A stretch of DNA of 64,000 nucleotides from assembly GCF_000774145.1 (NCBI RefSeq), contig NZ_KN322987.1, positions 1,536,670 to 1,600,669 of the forward strand, written 5' to 3'. Position numbers and translations under genes: made by a program. Under the pieces are notes generated by a model that was not told where the DNA came from, did not search any database, and saw nothing but the letters and a program-made list of their open reading frames with translations. Shown in pieces: positions 52,605 to 61,085 of this stretch; position 1 is the first letter of the stretch, and each line of letters starts with the position of its first letter. The DNA comes from Pseudomonas mediterranea CFBP 5447 (GTDB lineage Bacteria; Pseudomonadota; Gammaproteobacteria; Pseudomonadales; Pseudomonadaceae).

Positions 52605-53018
52605 CTAGTCACCGCGCAGAGCTTTGAGCAAACCCTTGAATGCTCCGTTCAACCGAGTAAAAGCCTCGTCGAAACGTATTGCGTTTTCCGTGTATTTGGC
52701 GACCTCGACCTGCTGATCGACAGTATTTTGGTCCAAGGCAGGTTGAGCCGGCGTGCTGTAAAGCAAGTCGCGCCCGTACTCAGCCACCGCCGATTCTTTC
52801 TCAAGAAAATGCTTTGCGTTTGTTGTTTTCAAAGAAAACGCAGTGGTAGCAGGTTCTTTTGTTTGGCTGGCGAGCACAGTAGAAAAATCCAAGCCCTGGG
52901 CTTTGAAGTTCGGAGTGTCAGCGTTCGCGATATTGTTACTCAAGATCTCAGCTCTCTGGCCACGATAAACTAACGCTCTTTCTGCGGAGCCTAGTGCTTT
53001 CTCAAAATTAATAGTCAC
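52605..53018 (-). CDS. flgB: Orphan flagellar rod protein FlgB
   Basis: A 137-residue protein with the FlgB layout: 'SNNIANADTPNFKAQGLDFS' near residues 28-47 and 'ALDQNTVDQQVEVAKYTENA' in the C-terminal part, 'LNGAFKGLLKALRGD' at the end. FlgB forms the base of the flagellar rod. It is full length but stands alone; flgC and the rest of the operon are absent. It differs from housekeeping FlgB in the middle, so it is a second, transferred copy. It may dominate or modify rod assembly, or be a passenger without use. Confidence 0.85.
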   Translation of the reverse strand: MTINFEKALGSAERALVYRGQRAEILSNNIANADTPNFKAQGLDFSTVLASQTKEPATTAFSLKTTNAKHFLEKESAVAEYGRDLLYSTPAQPALDQNTVDQQVEVAKYTENAIRFDEAFTRLNGAFKGLLKALRGD

Positions 53019-53401
53019 AATTAGTCACCCTCGGTGGCATTACTATCTTCTTAGATCATTGAATACTCAGCTGTTGCAGCAGCGCATTCAAGCCTCCTAT
53101 TAATTTTAATGGAGAGACCTAGAACATCGCCTCCGTGAGAATTAATGGAACCCAAAGCAATGATTACACTTCAATCTTATTTACAATAAATGTTGGGCAA
53201 TGCGAAAAGATGGAGACCATACGTATTAAATAGCGTGTACTTCAAGAAAAATATCCCAAACTGACACAACTGTAATATTGGCCTAAGCTTCCTGACAGGG
53301 GGTATCTCTTATAGTCCAGCTGAGTCTATTGCTCACCCCCAAAGAGTCCAATCCATGATGGGATTCAGAGGGGATATTTTCTCACATCTGAGGTAGCCCA
53401 T
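53019..53401. other. AT-rich upstream region with CopR box 3
   Basis: No gene is seen. A CopR-type box (53261-53276) and a C/T-poor stretch precede the small PtrA-like gene. Confidence 0.5.
53261..53276 (+). promoter_or_regulatory. Probable CopR box 3
   Basis: CTGACACAACTGTAAT, 126 bases before the start of the 68-residue protein, the same distance as box 1 from its gene. Confidence 0.75.
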
Positions 53402-53608
53402 ATGAACACCATCAAAACCTTGTTCGTCGTCGCAGCGCTGACCGTTTCCACTCTGGCCATGGCTGAAGGCGGTGGTGACCGGACTTTCGCACGTATGGAA
53501 GTGGCCAGGACGAATTCGATGGAATCGTACCAGGTAGCTCAAACGCAGAGCGCTCAACCGCCTGTCGCTGAAAGCAAAGCCAAAGCGATGGATCATAAAA
53601 ACTGCTGA
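53402..53608 (+). CDS. PtrA N-terminal-like small exported protein
   Basis: A 68-residue protein: signal peptide ending 'STLAMA', then 'EGGGDRTFARMEVARTNSME' and a short tail ending 'MDHKNC'. The Gly-Gly-Gly-Asp-Arg start is shared with the products at 46516 and 58545. It is probably a copper-induced periplasmic protein. A CopR-type box stands 126 bases upstream, and another right after its stop serves the copA operon. The ATG is preceded by GAGGTAGCCCAT. Confidence 0.75.
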   Translation: MNTIKTLFVVAALTVSTLAMAEGGGDRTFARMEVARTNSMESYQVAQTQSAQPPVAESKAKAMDHKNC

Positions 53609-53629
53609 ACGATTAGGCACGCAGCCAAG

Positions 53630-53645
53630 CTGACAGAAATGTAAT
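53630..53645 (+). promoter_or_regulatory. Probable CopR box 4
   Basis: CTGACAGAAATGTAAT, 141 bases before the copA (oxidase) start; the best copy of the motif. Confidence 0.8.
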
Positions 53646-53785
53646 CACGAAGGTGGTTTAGATGTGGCAATTTCTGAGCTCGCTTGCAATGAAAAATTCG
53701 TCTTTTTTTCGGTAAGCGAAGCTCATCTTGCCAACTCACGGGTTGATTTGAACGGCTCCCTTTTGACTGATTGGAAATAAACGGC

Positions 53786-55762
53786 ATGCATTCCAAAACC
53801 TCTAGACGGACATTCGTTAAAGGCCTAGCCGCCGGCGGCATCCTTGGCGGCCTTGGTCTGTGGCGCACTCCTGTATGGGCAGTGACCAGTCCAGGTCTGC
53901 CGAGCGTCCTCACCGGCAACGAATTTGATCTGTTTATTGGTGAAACGCCGGTAAACATCACTGGCTCGCCGCGCACAGCCATGACCATCAATGGCTCGTT
54001 GCCGGGGCCTTTGCTGCGTTGGCGCGAAGGAGAGACGGTCACTCTGCGCGTGAAAAACCGTCTGGAGCAAGACACCTCCATTCACTGGCACGGCATCATT
54101 TTGCCTGCCAACATGGATGGGGTACCGGGTTTGAGTTTCCACGGCATCGCGCCGGACGGCATGTACGAGTACAAGTTCAACGTGCATCAAAACGGCACGT
54201 ACTGGTACCACAGCCACTCCGGGTTACAAGAGCAGGCAGGCGTTTATGGGCCAATCGTAATCGATTCGAAAGAGCCTGAGCCGTTTCAATACGATCGCGA
54301 CTATGTGGTGATGCTGACTGACTGGACCGATGAGGATCCTGGTCGCGTCATGGCCAAACTCAAGAAACAATCGGACTACTACAACCACCACAAACGTACC
54401 GTGGGCGACTTCATCGACGACGTCAGTAAGCAAGGTTGGTCCGCTGCCGTCGCCGACCGGAAAATGTGGGCTGAAATGAAGATGAACCCCACTGATTTGG
54501 CAGACGTCAGCGGGGATACCTACACCTACCTCATGAATGGCCAAGCGCCGAACGGCAACTGGACCGGTATTTTTAAGCCTGGCGAAAAGCTGCGCCTGCG
54601 CTTCATCAATGGCTCAGCGATGAGCTATTTCGATGTACGCATTCCTGGTTTGAAAATGACCGTGGTGGCGGCCGACGGCCAACATGTCCAACCAGTCAGT
54701 GTCGATGAATTCCGAATCGCCGTGGCAGAAACTTATGACGTGATTGTTGAGCCTGCCACCGAGAAGGCTTACACAATCTTTGCCCAGTCCATGGATAGAA
54801 CCGGCTATGCGCGGGGCACTTTGGCAGTTCGTGAAGGACTGAAAGCACCGGTACCGGCGATCGATCCGCGTCCGCTCTTGACCATGGATGACATGGGCAT
54901 GGGCGGTATGGCTGGCATGGACCATGGCAGCATGGCTGGCATGGGCGGCGGCGATATGAAACAGGGTGACATGTCAGGTATGGCAGGCATGGATCACAGC
55001 AAGATGCAGGGAATGGACCAAGGTGACATGACCGGGATGACCAGCATGGGCAGCGGTGACATGACCAACATGGCCAGCATGGACCATAGCAAGATGGCAG
55101 GTATGGACAAGGGTGACATGTCCAACATGGCCGGCATGGACCACAGCAAGATGGCGGGGATGGACAAAGGCGACATGTCCAACATGGCCGGCATGGATCA
55201 CAGCCAGATGGCAGGGATGGGCGGTATGGGAGGCGAGATGCAGTCTCACCCAGCGTCCGAAACCAACAACCCGTTGGTTGACATGCAGGCCATGAACCCA
55301 ACGCCAAAACTGAACGATCCAGGTATCGGTTTGCGGAACAACGGTCGACGGGTGCTCACTTACTCAGATCTGAAGAGCACTTTTCAGGACCCTGATGGCC
55401 GCGAGCCCAATCGCACCATTGAGCTGCATCTGACCGGTCACATGGAAAAGTTTTCCTGGTCCTTCAACGGCATCAAATTTTCTGATGCTGAGCCCCTTCG
55501 TCTCAAGTACGGGGAGCGTCTCCGCATCACCTTGGTAAACGACACCATGATGACGCACCCCATCCACCTTCATGGAATGTGGAGCGATCTTGAAGATGAA
55601 AACGGCAAGTTCAAGGTACGTAAGCACACAATCGACATGCCACCGGGTACCAAGCGCAGCTATCGGGTCACCGCCGATGCTTTAGGTCGCTGGGCCTATC
55701 ACTGCCACCTGCTTTTCCATATGGAAATGGGCATGTTCCGTGAAGTACGGGTTGATGAGTAA
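53786..55762 (+). CDS. copA: Multicopper oxidase CopA (copper resistance system)
   Basis: From ATG 53786, 658 residues with a twin-arginine signal (SRRTFVKG). Three cupredoxin domains carry the copper motifs 'HWHGIILPANMDG', 'YWYHSHSG', 'HPIHLHGMWSDLED' and 'HCHLLFHMEMGMF'. Between domains 2 and 3 is a Met-rich insert (about 370-485) with repeated Met-Asp-His-Ser-Lys-Met and Gly-Asp-Met-Ser-Asn-Met units. It oxidises Cu(I) and binds many copper ions in the periplasm. It leads copA-small gene-copB-cytochrome-DUF411, probably one transcript from CopR box 4. All copper ligands are present. Confidence 0.95.
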   Translation: MHSKTSRRTFVKGLAAGGILGGLGLWRTPVWAVTSPGLPSVLTGNEFDLFIGETPVNITGSPRTAMTINGSLPGPLLRWREGETVTLRVKNRLEQDTSIHWHGIILPANMDGVPGLSFHGIAPDGMYEYKFNVHQNGTYWYHSHSGLQEQAGVYGPIVIDSKEPEPFQYDRDYVVMLTDWTDEDPGRVMAKLKKQSDYYNHHKRTVGDFIDDVSKQGWSAAVADRKMWAEMKMNPTDLADVSGDTYTYLMNGQAPNGNWTGIFKPGEKLRLRFINGSAMSYFDVRIPGLKMTVVAADGQHVQPVSVDEFRIAVAETYDVIVEPATEKAYTIFAQSMDRTGYARGTLAVREGLKAPVPAIDPRPLLTMDDMGMGGMAGMDHGSMAGMGGGDMKQGDMSGMAGMDHSKMQGMDQGDMTGMTSMGSGDMTNMASMDHSKMAGMDKGDMSNMAGMDHSKMAGMDKGDMSNMAGMDHSQMAGMGGMGGEMQSHPASETNNPLVDMQAMNPTPKLNDPGIGLRNNGRRVLTYSDLKSTFQDPDGREPNRTIELHLTGHMEKFSWSFNGIKFSDAEPLRLKYGERLRITLVNDTMMTHPIHLHGMWSDLEDENGKFKVRKHTIDMPPGTKRSYRVTADALGRWAYHCHLLFHMEMGMFREVRVDE

Positions 55763-55774
55763 AGGAGACGATCT

Positions 55775-56023
55775 GTGAGCACACACCTAAATCGTAAATC
55801 GCTGGTCGGTTGCCTCTTTGCCTTTGGCCTGATGGGTGGATTCTCCTCCGTAGCATTGGCAGTCGAAGAAAGTGGTGATCATTCACCTGCTACTTCTGCG
55901 GATGCGCCGAACAAGACTGCGACCACGTCAAACGAGGCAACGCCGAATCACCCGAAGATGCCTCATACCAAGATGCGCCATGGGTCGATGGATCATGACC
56001 AAGAAAACAAGAAGGCGGATTGA
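55775..56023 (+). CDS. Small exported His/Met-containing protein between copA and copB
   Basis: An 82-residue protein starting at GTG (55775) after AAAGGAGACGATCT. A signal peptide (to about residue 30) is followed by a Pro/Thr/Asn-rich linker and a metal-type tail 'HPKMPHTKMRHGSMDHD'. It resembles the N-terminal His/Met-rich stretch of CopB proteins and may be a split-off part of it. It ends four bases before the copB start. Copper binding is likely; no family name. Confidence 0.65.
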   Translation: MSTHLNRKSLVGCLFAFGLMGGFSSVALAVEESGDHSPATSADAPNKTATTSNEATPNHPKMPHTKMRHGSMDHDQENKKAD

Positions 56024-56027
56024 GATC

Positions 56028-56969
56028 ATGACCAGGAATTTTTTACGCCCAACGTTGATGGTATTGGCAGTTTCTACGAGTCCTGTCTTCTTTGCCGTGG
56101 CTCACGCCGCTGAAGAGATGGATCACTCTAAGATGAACCATGGTTCCATGGGAGCGATGGACCATAGCAACATGGGGGCTATGGACCACAGCAAGATGAA
56201 AATGGACGACGGGCAAATGACCGGCATGGAAAGTATGGATGCAGGGACGACAACAACCAGTCGAACCCCTGTTCCCGTACTTACCGATGCTGACCGTGCA
56301 GCCGCCTTTCCAGACGTCGCTGGTCATGGTGTTCACGACAAAGAAACCAACTCTTTCATGCTGCTGGATAAGTTTGAGTACCAGGATGCTGACAACGGTA
56401 GTGCGCTGGCCTGGGACGCGAAAGGATGGATCGGCGGTGACATTGATCGACTGTGGTTGCGCTCGGAAGGCGAACGTACCAATGGCGTGACGGAAAGCGC
56501 TGAATTATCCGCGCTCTGGGGGCACTCCATCGGACCGTGGTGGGATGTCGTCACCGGTGTACGACAGGATTTCAAACCAGGGTCTCCTCAAACCTGGGCC
56601 GCACTTGGCATTCAGGGCATGGCGCTTTATAACTTCGAGGCCGAAGCGACTGCCTACATCGGTGAGAACGGTCAATCGGCTGCTCGGCTGGAAGGCGATT
56701 ACGACATTCTGCTGACGAATAGATTGATCTTGCAGCCGACGGCCGAGGTCAATTTTTATGGGAAGAATGACCCTCAGCGCGGCGTCGGGTCCGGATTAGC
56801 CAACACCGAAGTGGGGCTCCGATTGCGTTATGAGATTGTCCGCCAATTTGCCCCTTATATCGGGGTGAGTTGGAGCCGTTCCTATGGCAATACGGCAGAC
56901 TTTGCACGTGAGGAAGGTGAAGATGCCAGCGAGGCACGCTTTGTCGCCGGTATTCGGATGTGGTTCTGA
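56028..56969 (+). CDS. copB: Copper resistance outer-membrane protein CopB
   Basis: A 313-residue protein from ATG 56028: signal peptide (to 'AHA'), a Met/His-rich segment ('MDHSKMNHGSMGAMDHSNMG') and a C-terminal beta-barrel of about 210 residues starting at 'LLDKFEYQ'. It ends in Phe after 'RFVAGIRMW', as expected of an outer-membrane protein. The region 'GIQGMALYNFEAEATAYIGE' is typical. CopB works with CopA to hold or export copper at the outer membrane. Confidence 0.93.
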   Translation: MTRNFLRPTLMVLAVSTSPVFFAVAHAAEEMDHSKMNHGSMGAMDHSNMGAMDHSKMKMDDGQMTGMESMDAGTTTTSRTPVPVLTDADRAAAFPDVAGHGVHDKETNSFMLLDKFEYQDADNGSALAWDAKGWIGGDIDRLWLRSEGERTNGVTESAELSALWGHSIGPWWDVVTGVRQDFKPGSPQTWAALGIQGMALYNFEAEATAYIGENGQSAARLEGDYDILLTNRLILQPTAEVNFYGKNDPQRGVGSGLANTEVGLRLRYEIVRQFAPYIGVSWSRSYGNTADFAREEGEDASEARFVAGIRMWF

Positions 56970-56978
56970 GAATCGAGC

Positions 56979-57551
56979 ATGAAGATAACGCTGAAGGCAC
57001 TGATAGCTGCTGGTCTGGCCACCGTATCAGCGGCTGCCGGCGTGGTGTATTTCGGCGTGATCAATGTCGGGGCAGATGATCGGCACTCCGCACCCGTCTA
57101 CGCGCTACTTTCTATTGCTCGGGAGCGCTCGATACAAGTGCGCTCGCGCGACATTCAGGTCCCCGACCTGAGCCAAGAAGCCCTCATCCGTGAAGGTGCT
57201 GGCAACTACAACTCTATGTGTGTCGGTTGCCATTTGGCTCCGGGCCTTGCAGGCACCGAACTGAGTAACAGCCTTTACCCCGCACCTCCGAACCTTTCGA
57301 AACCGGGCGTCGATGGGCACCCAGCCGCAGCTTTTTGGATCATCAAGCACGGAATCAAATCCACCGGCATGCCCGCGTGGGGCAAAAGCATGGCCGATCC
57401 CTACATATGGGGGATGGTGGCATTTCTCCAGCAGCTTCAGTCACTGGATGCAGAGCAATACAAAGCTCTGATCACGAGTAGCGGTGGCCATCAACACGGT
57501 GGTGGCGAAAGCGTGATGCACAACCATGAGGGTCAGCATGGAACGACCTAG
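56979..57551 (+). CDS. Membrane-anchored or exported cytochrome c with His-rich tail
   Basis: A 190-residue protein starting nine bases after copB. An N-terminal hydrophobic segment (about 6-30) is followed by a single heme c site Cys81-x2-Cys84-His85 and an axial Met131 ('STGMPAWGKSMADPYIWGMV'). The tail has 'GGHQHGGGESVMHNHEGQHG', a metal-binding stretch. It may pass electrons from CopA or another oxidase. After the TAG the same frame runs on for 76 codons of further His-rich sequence, so the protein seems shortened. Confidence 0.88.
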   Translation: MKITLKALIAAGLATVSAAAGVVYFGVINVGADDRHSAPVYALLSIARERSIQVRSRDIQVPDLSQEALIREGAGNYNSMCVGCHLAPGLAGTELSNSLYPAPPNLSKPGVDGHPAAAFWIIKHGIKSTGMPAWGKSMADPYIWGMVAFLQQLQSLDAEQYKALITSSGGHQHGGGESVMHNHEGQHGTT

Positions 57552-57782
57552 GAGCAAAGTGGCGTAGGTGCTGCCGACCAGATGGCGGAAGTCCGCGCTC
57601 ATGATGACGAGAAAAACAAGGCACGTGCCCATGGCCCCTCCGCAGCGCCGCCTGCAAACGAGCCTGCTGACCACGCCGATCATAAGGGTAGGGAAGCTTC
57701 AGATGGTGCGGCCCCGACCCCAACCGTACAGCCCAAATCACATACACATACTGATGGGAAGGAACATACCCATGCGAAATAA
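57552..57782 (+). pseudogene. In-frame His-rich continuation after the cytochrome stop
   Basis: Directly after the cytochrome TAG the same frame is open for 76 codons to a stop at 57782, ending 'KSHTHTDGKEHTHAK'. It contains 'EPADHADHKGREASDG' and many Ala, Pro and Glu. The only internal ATG, at 57582, has no ribosome site. So it is either the lost tail of the cytochrome after an amber mutation, or a product of read-through. Its end overlaps the DUF411 start by 11 bases. Confidence 0.6.
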
Positions 57783-58239
57783 CTCTCTTCGTCGCAGACG
57801 GGCACTTCGTCTCGCCGCTTTCGTGGCTCTGTTCATCAGTTCAGCCAGTCACGCAACAGAGCCATTGACGATCGATGTCCATCGCGACGCTAATTGCGGG
57901 TGTTGCAAGAAATGGGTCCAGCACCTTGAAGCTAGCGGCTTTACTGTCGTTGATCACGTGGAAACCAACATGAGCGCGATCAAGCGCGGGCTCGGGATTT
58001 CTCCTGAGCTCTCGTCCTGTCACACAGCAACCATCAACGGAAAGTTTGTTGAAGGTCACGCGCCCGCCGAGCAAATCATTGCGATGAGCAAACGTGATGA
58101 CCTGCTCGGGATTGCCGTTCCAGGCATGCCGGCCGGCTCCCCAGGAATGGAAGTGGACGGGAAACATGACGCTTATAAGGTAATCGGCTTGTCCAAAGCA
58201 GGCACCGACCACGTCATTGCTGAATACCCCGAAAACTGA
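57772..58239 (+). CDS. DUF411 family metal-binding protein (CopG-like)
   Basis: From ATG 57772 (AAGGAA upstream), 155 residues with a signal peptide to 'ASHA' and the DUF411 core: 'VHRDANCGCCKKWVQHLEAS' (Cys-x-Cys-Cys), 'VDHVETNMSAIKRGLGI', 'LSSCHTATINGKFVEGHAPA' and 'GIAVPGMPAGSPGMEV'. These proteins have a thioredoxin-like fold and bind copper in the periplasm, where CopG is thought to change the redox state of copper. It is the last gene of the copA run. The Cys, His and Met ligands are all there. Confidence 0.88.
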   Translation: MRNNSLRRRRALRLAAFVALFISSASHATEPLTIDVHRDANCGCCKKWVQHLEASGFTVVDHVETNMSAIKRGLGISPELSSCHTATINGKFVEGHAPAEQIIAMSKRDDLLGIAVPGMPAGSPGMEVDGKHDAYKVIGLSKAGTDHVIAEYPEN

Positions 58240-58303
58240 TCTTTTAATCTTGTTCCAGCATGGTAAGGGTCATGGCCGTGCAGAGGACATAGCTCATTTC
58301 GGA

Positions 58304-58331
58304 CGTAAAAAAGGCGCCACTAGGGCGCCTA
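58304..58331 (-). terminator. Hairpin terminator, minus strand
   Basis: GGCGCC, CTAGT, GGCGCC then TTTTTT when read on the minus strand. It would stop transcripts from the minus-strand DUF2790 gene 214 bases away, and the stem may also act on the copA side. The rest of 58240-58544 holds no gene that I can support. Confidence 0.7.
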
Positions 58332-58544
58332 AACCGCCTCCCAAACCAAAGGAGAAACAAGGAGGCGGGATGTATCTGGTGGTTGAGCAATTGTTTACTG
58401 CGCAATAGAAACCTTTCAACTGACAGACATGATTTCATAAAATGAATAACTTCAGCCTGTCCTGTAAATTACTTCTACGTCAGCGAGCAGTAAGCTTGTT
58501 TCGGACAAACGGAAATTATTCAGTTCTTAAATAATTTTCATTGT

Positions 58545-58886
58545 CTAGCTTCCATGGGGGCAGTTGTCGGCCATAATCTTATATTCCACGGTGTTAAGCT
58601 TGCCCGCAGAGTCTTCGTAGGTCATGCGCGAAGGAGCAACACCACAGGTTTTATTGACTCGTGTGACACTGACGACCTTCTGGATATCGAGGTTCATACC
58701 ATATCCATAATGAACAATTTCAGGAGGAGTCTTACCGTTCCTGGAGGCATATTGTTCCATTGCCTGTTGGTTCTCTTGCATCATTCGACCATACACGCGG
58801 TCACCGCCTCCTTCAGCCATGGCTAATGAAGATAAGGCCAAAATCGAAGCGGCGCAAAACGCTTTCACTGCTGTCATTTCTTTCAT
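58545..58886 (-). CDS. DUF2790-like small exported protein
   Basis: 113 residues; AGGAG stands well placed before the ATG at 58886. The signal peptide ends 'SSLAMA', then 'EGGGDRVYGRMMQENQQAME', and a C-terminal domain with two Cys ('VNKTCGVAPSRMTYEDSAG', 'MADNCPHGS') as in DUF2790. It shares the Gly-Gly-Gly-Asp-Arg start with the two PtrA-like proteins, so all three are probably exported and copper-regulated. Its own upstream region (58887-58980) shows no good CopR box. Confidence 0.75.
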   Translation of the reverse strand: MKEMTAVKAFCAASILALSSLAMAEGGGDRVYGRMMQENQQAMEQYASRNGKTPPEIVHYGYGMNLDIQKVVSVTRVNKTCGVAPSRMTYEDSAGKLNTVEYKIMADNCPHGS

Positions 58887-59072
58887 GATTTTCTCCTAAA
58901 GCTCAATTTTCTGAGTTAAAGAGTAACAAGTGAAAGCTTTCAGAAAGCTGCCGCGAAGGTTACTAATGTGAAAGGTGGACCCTACTCCGCTTTTACGCTT
59001 TCACGCTTTCAAGCCAGATGGCATTTTTGTTATCACCAAAGGTTGGCAGACGCTGACGGAACACAGACGCCC

Positions 59073-60707
59073 TCAAAAACTTATTGAAACCGGTGGTCCC
59101 TCCCAATTCCTGGATACGCCGGTAGATCTGAGCAAGGCCTCCGCGTCGACCCCGGTTCTCGCCAGGCTTTCCAGATCCCACTCAAAGAAACTGGAAAAAA
59201 CCAAGAAAACTTTGCTTGATACCGCTGAGGTCAATCTTACCGTCGAGTAATTCACGGGGAGCTTCATCCTGATGAGTTCAGAGACAGTCCATACCAAAGT
59301 TCTTAAACGGAAATGCCATACTGACTCCTGATGAATCTTAATCTGTTGATAAGTCAGGGGGAACCTCTGCTTGCGCAGATCCAGTTCATGAGGTAACGAA
59401 CCTGGGAGCAGCGATTGCAAATTCCGAATGTTCACTCTCTTCGAATCTTTCGTAACTTTATATAGCTCATCTACGCCCGCTTCGATAAGGGCTGCATAGG
59501 CGCCGTCTCTTGAGTCGACTGACTTTTCGACCGTAACGGAAACTTTCTTAGGTGCACGAAGTTTTGCCATTAACCATGCGTTATCGTTTTCTAGAATCCA
59601 TTGCGTAGGTTTGTACGCCTTCTTCCAGAGGTACTCGATATCGGCATCGGTACGTAGCGCTAAAAGCAACTCAATTTTTTGGCGATATCTGGTTTTTTGG
59701 CTAAGACGCGATTCTTCGACTTTGGGCCCTCGCGGAGAAACAGCAGCACTCAGCAGGATAGACTCATTCTTCAGAGCCTCTTCAAAGTTATCTGCACTGG
59801 AAAACAAATGAAGAGCAATGATCAAATGCCGCGCGAGCGGCATATTTAGCTGACCTTTATCTGATTTGAGCCGGATCCATTGCTCATGCTTTCCGTTGTT
59901 GTAGGCTGGATCAATCTGCGCCAAAAGCTCATCGCCGTAAGCGCTTTGGATGCTGTCGAATAGTTTTGCAATACCCGCATTTTTTCCGAAAATGAATCCA
60001 CGCTTCTTGCATTGGCGGACGTAGCACGAACTCAATACCGTACTGCCTATCGGAGGAATATTGCGTTGCAAAATATTGTGTGCGAACAGAGCGACTTTCT
60101 GTTCCATCTTTGAACCCTTGTGAATTGCTGCGCTGTTTAACGGGCTCCAGCCGCATGCGCATGGCTCAGTCAGATTGGGAAGCAGCTTCAATTTTCGGTA
60201 GAACGGGCGAGAGCACTCGGGGCAGGCATGGATCAATGCGTCGCCATGACGCCAACAGACGGCAACACCGGGTATCTGGTGAGATCGATGCCAGTAGGCA
60301 GAACCCCGCTCAATCAAATCTTCCTGAACGCAGGTAGGACAAAGCTTAGCCTTGCCATGGGTGGACTCTTCTCTGCGGGGCACCCGTACCACCCCGTCAT
60401 AACCCAGCGGTCCTACGTTGTTCTCCGGCCCCTGCTTAACCCCAAGAAACGGCCGGTAAGCAGGAAAAGTAGTATTGCTACTGATCAGCTCTGCGAGATT
60501 GCTCTCCGATTGCCCCGGCAGCCTGTGCGCAAGCCTCTCGATCTGCTTGGGTACGATGCCACCAATGCAAAAAGGTTTCGATGCGAACAAATCGCGGTAG
60601 GTTTCTGTCGCGGTTCTATTGCCTGACAGATAGTGATAGCGGGTGACACGAGAGTGCAGCATTTCGTCCGGCATCGACACGGGAAAAAATAATAGATCAG
60701 ACATCAT
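59073..60707 (-). CDS. TniQ/TnsD-like target-selection protein 1
   Basis: A 544-residue protein. The N-terminal TniQ domain has 'FFPVSMPDEMLHSRVTRYHY', then zinc motifs 'KLCPTCVQEDLIERGSAYWH' and 'HACPECSRPFY' with 'PGVAVCWRHGDALI' between. The C-terminal half is a variable DNA-binding region, as in TnsD. TniQ/TnsD proteins choose the insertion site and recruit the TnsC ATPase in Tn7-like elements. It is the leftmost of the transposition genes, reading the same way as the second TniQ and TniB, but 378 bases separate the two TniQ genes. At this length it is TnsD-like rather than a short CRISPR-type TniQ. Confidence 0.88.
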   Translation of the reverse strand: MMSDLLFFPVSMPDEMLHSRVTRYHYLSGNRTATETYRDLFASKPFCIGGIVPKQIERLAHRLPGQSESNLAELISSNTTFPAYRPFLGVKQGPENNVGPLGYDGVVRVPRREESTHGKAKLCPTCVQEDLIERGSAYWHRSHQIPGVAVCWRHGDALIHACPECSRPFYRKLKLLPNLTEPCACGWSPLNSAAIHKGSKMEQKVALFAHNILQRNIPPIGSTVLSSCYVRQCKKRGFIFGKNAGIAKLFDSIQSAYGDELLAQIDPAYNNGKHEQWIRLKSDKGQLNMPLARHLIIALHLFSSADNFEEALKNESILLSAAVSPRGPKVEESRLSQKTRYRQKIELLLALRTDADIEYLWKKAYKPTQWILENDNAWLMAKLRAPKKVSVTVEKSVDSRDGAYAALIEAGVDELYKVTKDSKRVNIRNLQSLLPGSLPHELDLRKQRFPLTYQQIKIHQESVWHFRLRTLVWTVSELIRMKLPVNYSTVRLTSAVSSKVFLVFSSFFEWDLESLARTGVDAEALLRSTGVSRNWEGPPVSISF

Positions 60708-61085
60708 TTACCAATTAAAGGTAGGGGTCGAAGAGAACGTGCATCCGGGGGCAGTATATATGCAACCCGTAAAATTCTGTATCCGGTCTGGATTTGGAAA
60801 TGAAACAGCCGCTCAACTTTGAATCGTAGTGAATTCATCTAAACCCCGCCGCGCCCGTACTCCTTGAAATACAGAACACGTATCGATAACCCGGGTAGGT
60901 CAGCCAAGGGCGATTGCAAAACTATTTCGGGTGATCGCGGGTTAGTACGTTTTAGATGGTGATTGTGATCATCCAGCGTATGCCGGCGCTATTCTGGAGG
61001 GTGCAAATTTTCATTAACAGAAAAACAATGTGTTCACGGTGAATTGATTTAGAACTTTTTTAGATGGAGGGAATGCCTGGCTGAA
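60708..61085. other. Gap between the two TniQ genes, no gene
   Basis: Nothing is supported here. The stretch lacks the end repeats seen at 26881-27021. It should contain a promoter for the leftward TniQ 1. Confidence 0.4.

Noticed and set aside
57582..57782. Separate 66-residue His-rich gene
   Set aside because: Its ATG has no ribosome site and it is in frame with the cytochrome upstream; reported instead as the interrupted tail.
58217..58408. 63-residue plus-strand frame after the DUF411 gene
   Set aside because: Lys/Pro-rich low-complexity frame crossing a hairpin terminator; no ribosome site.
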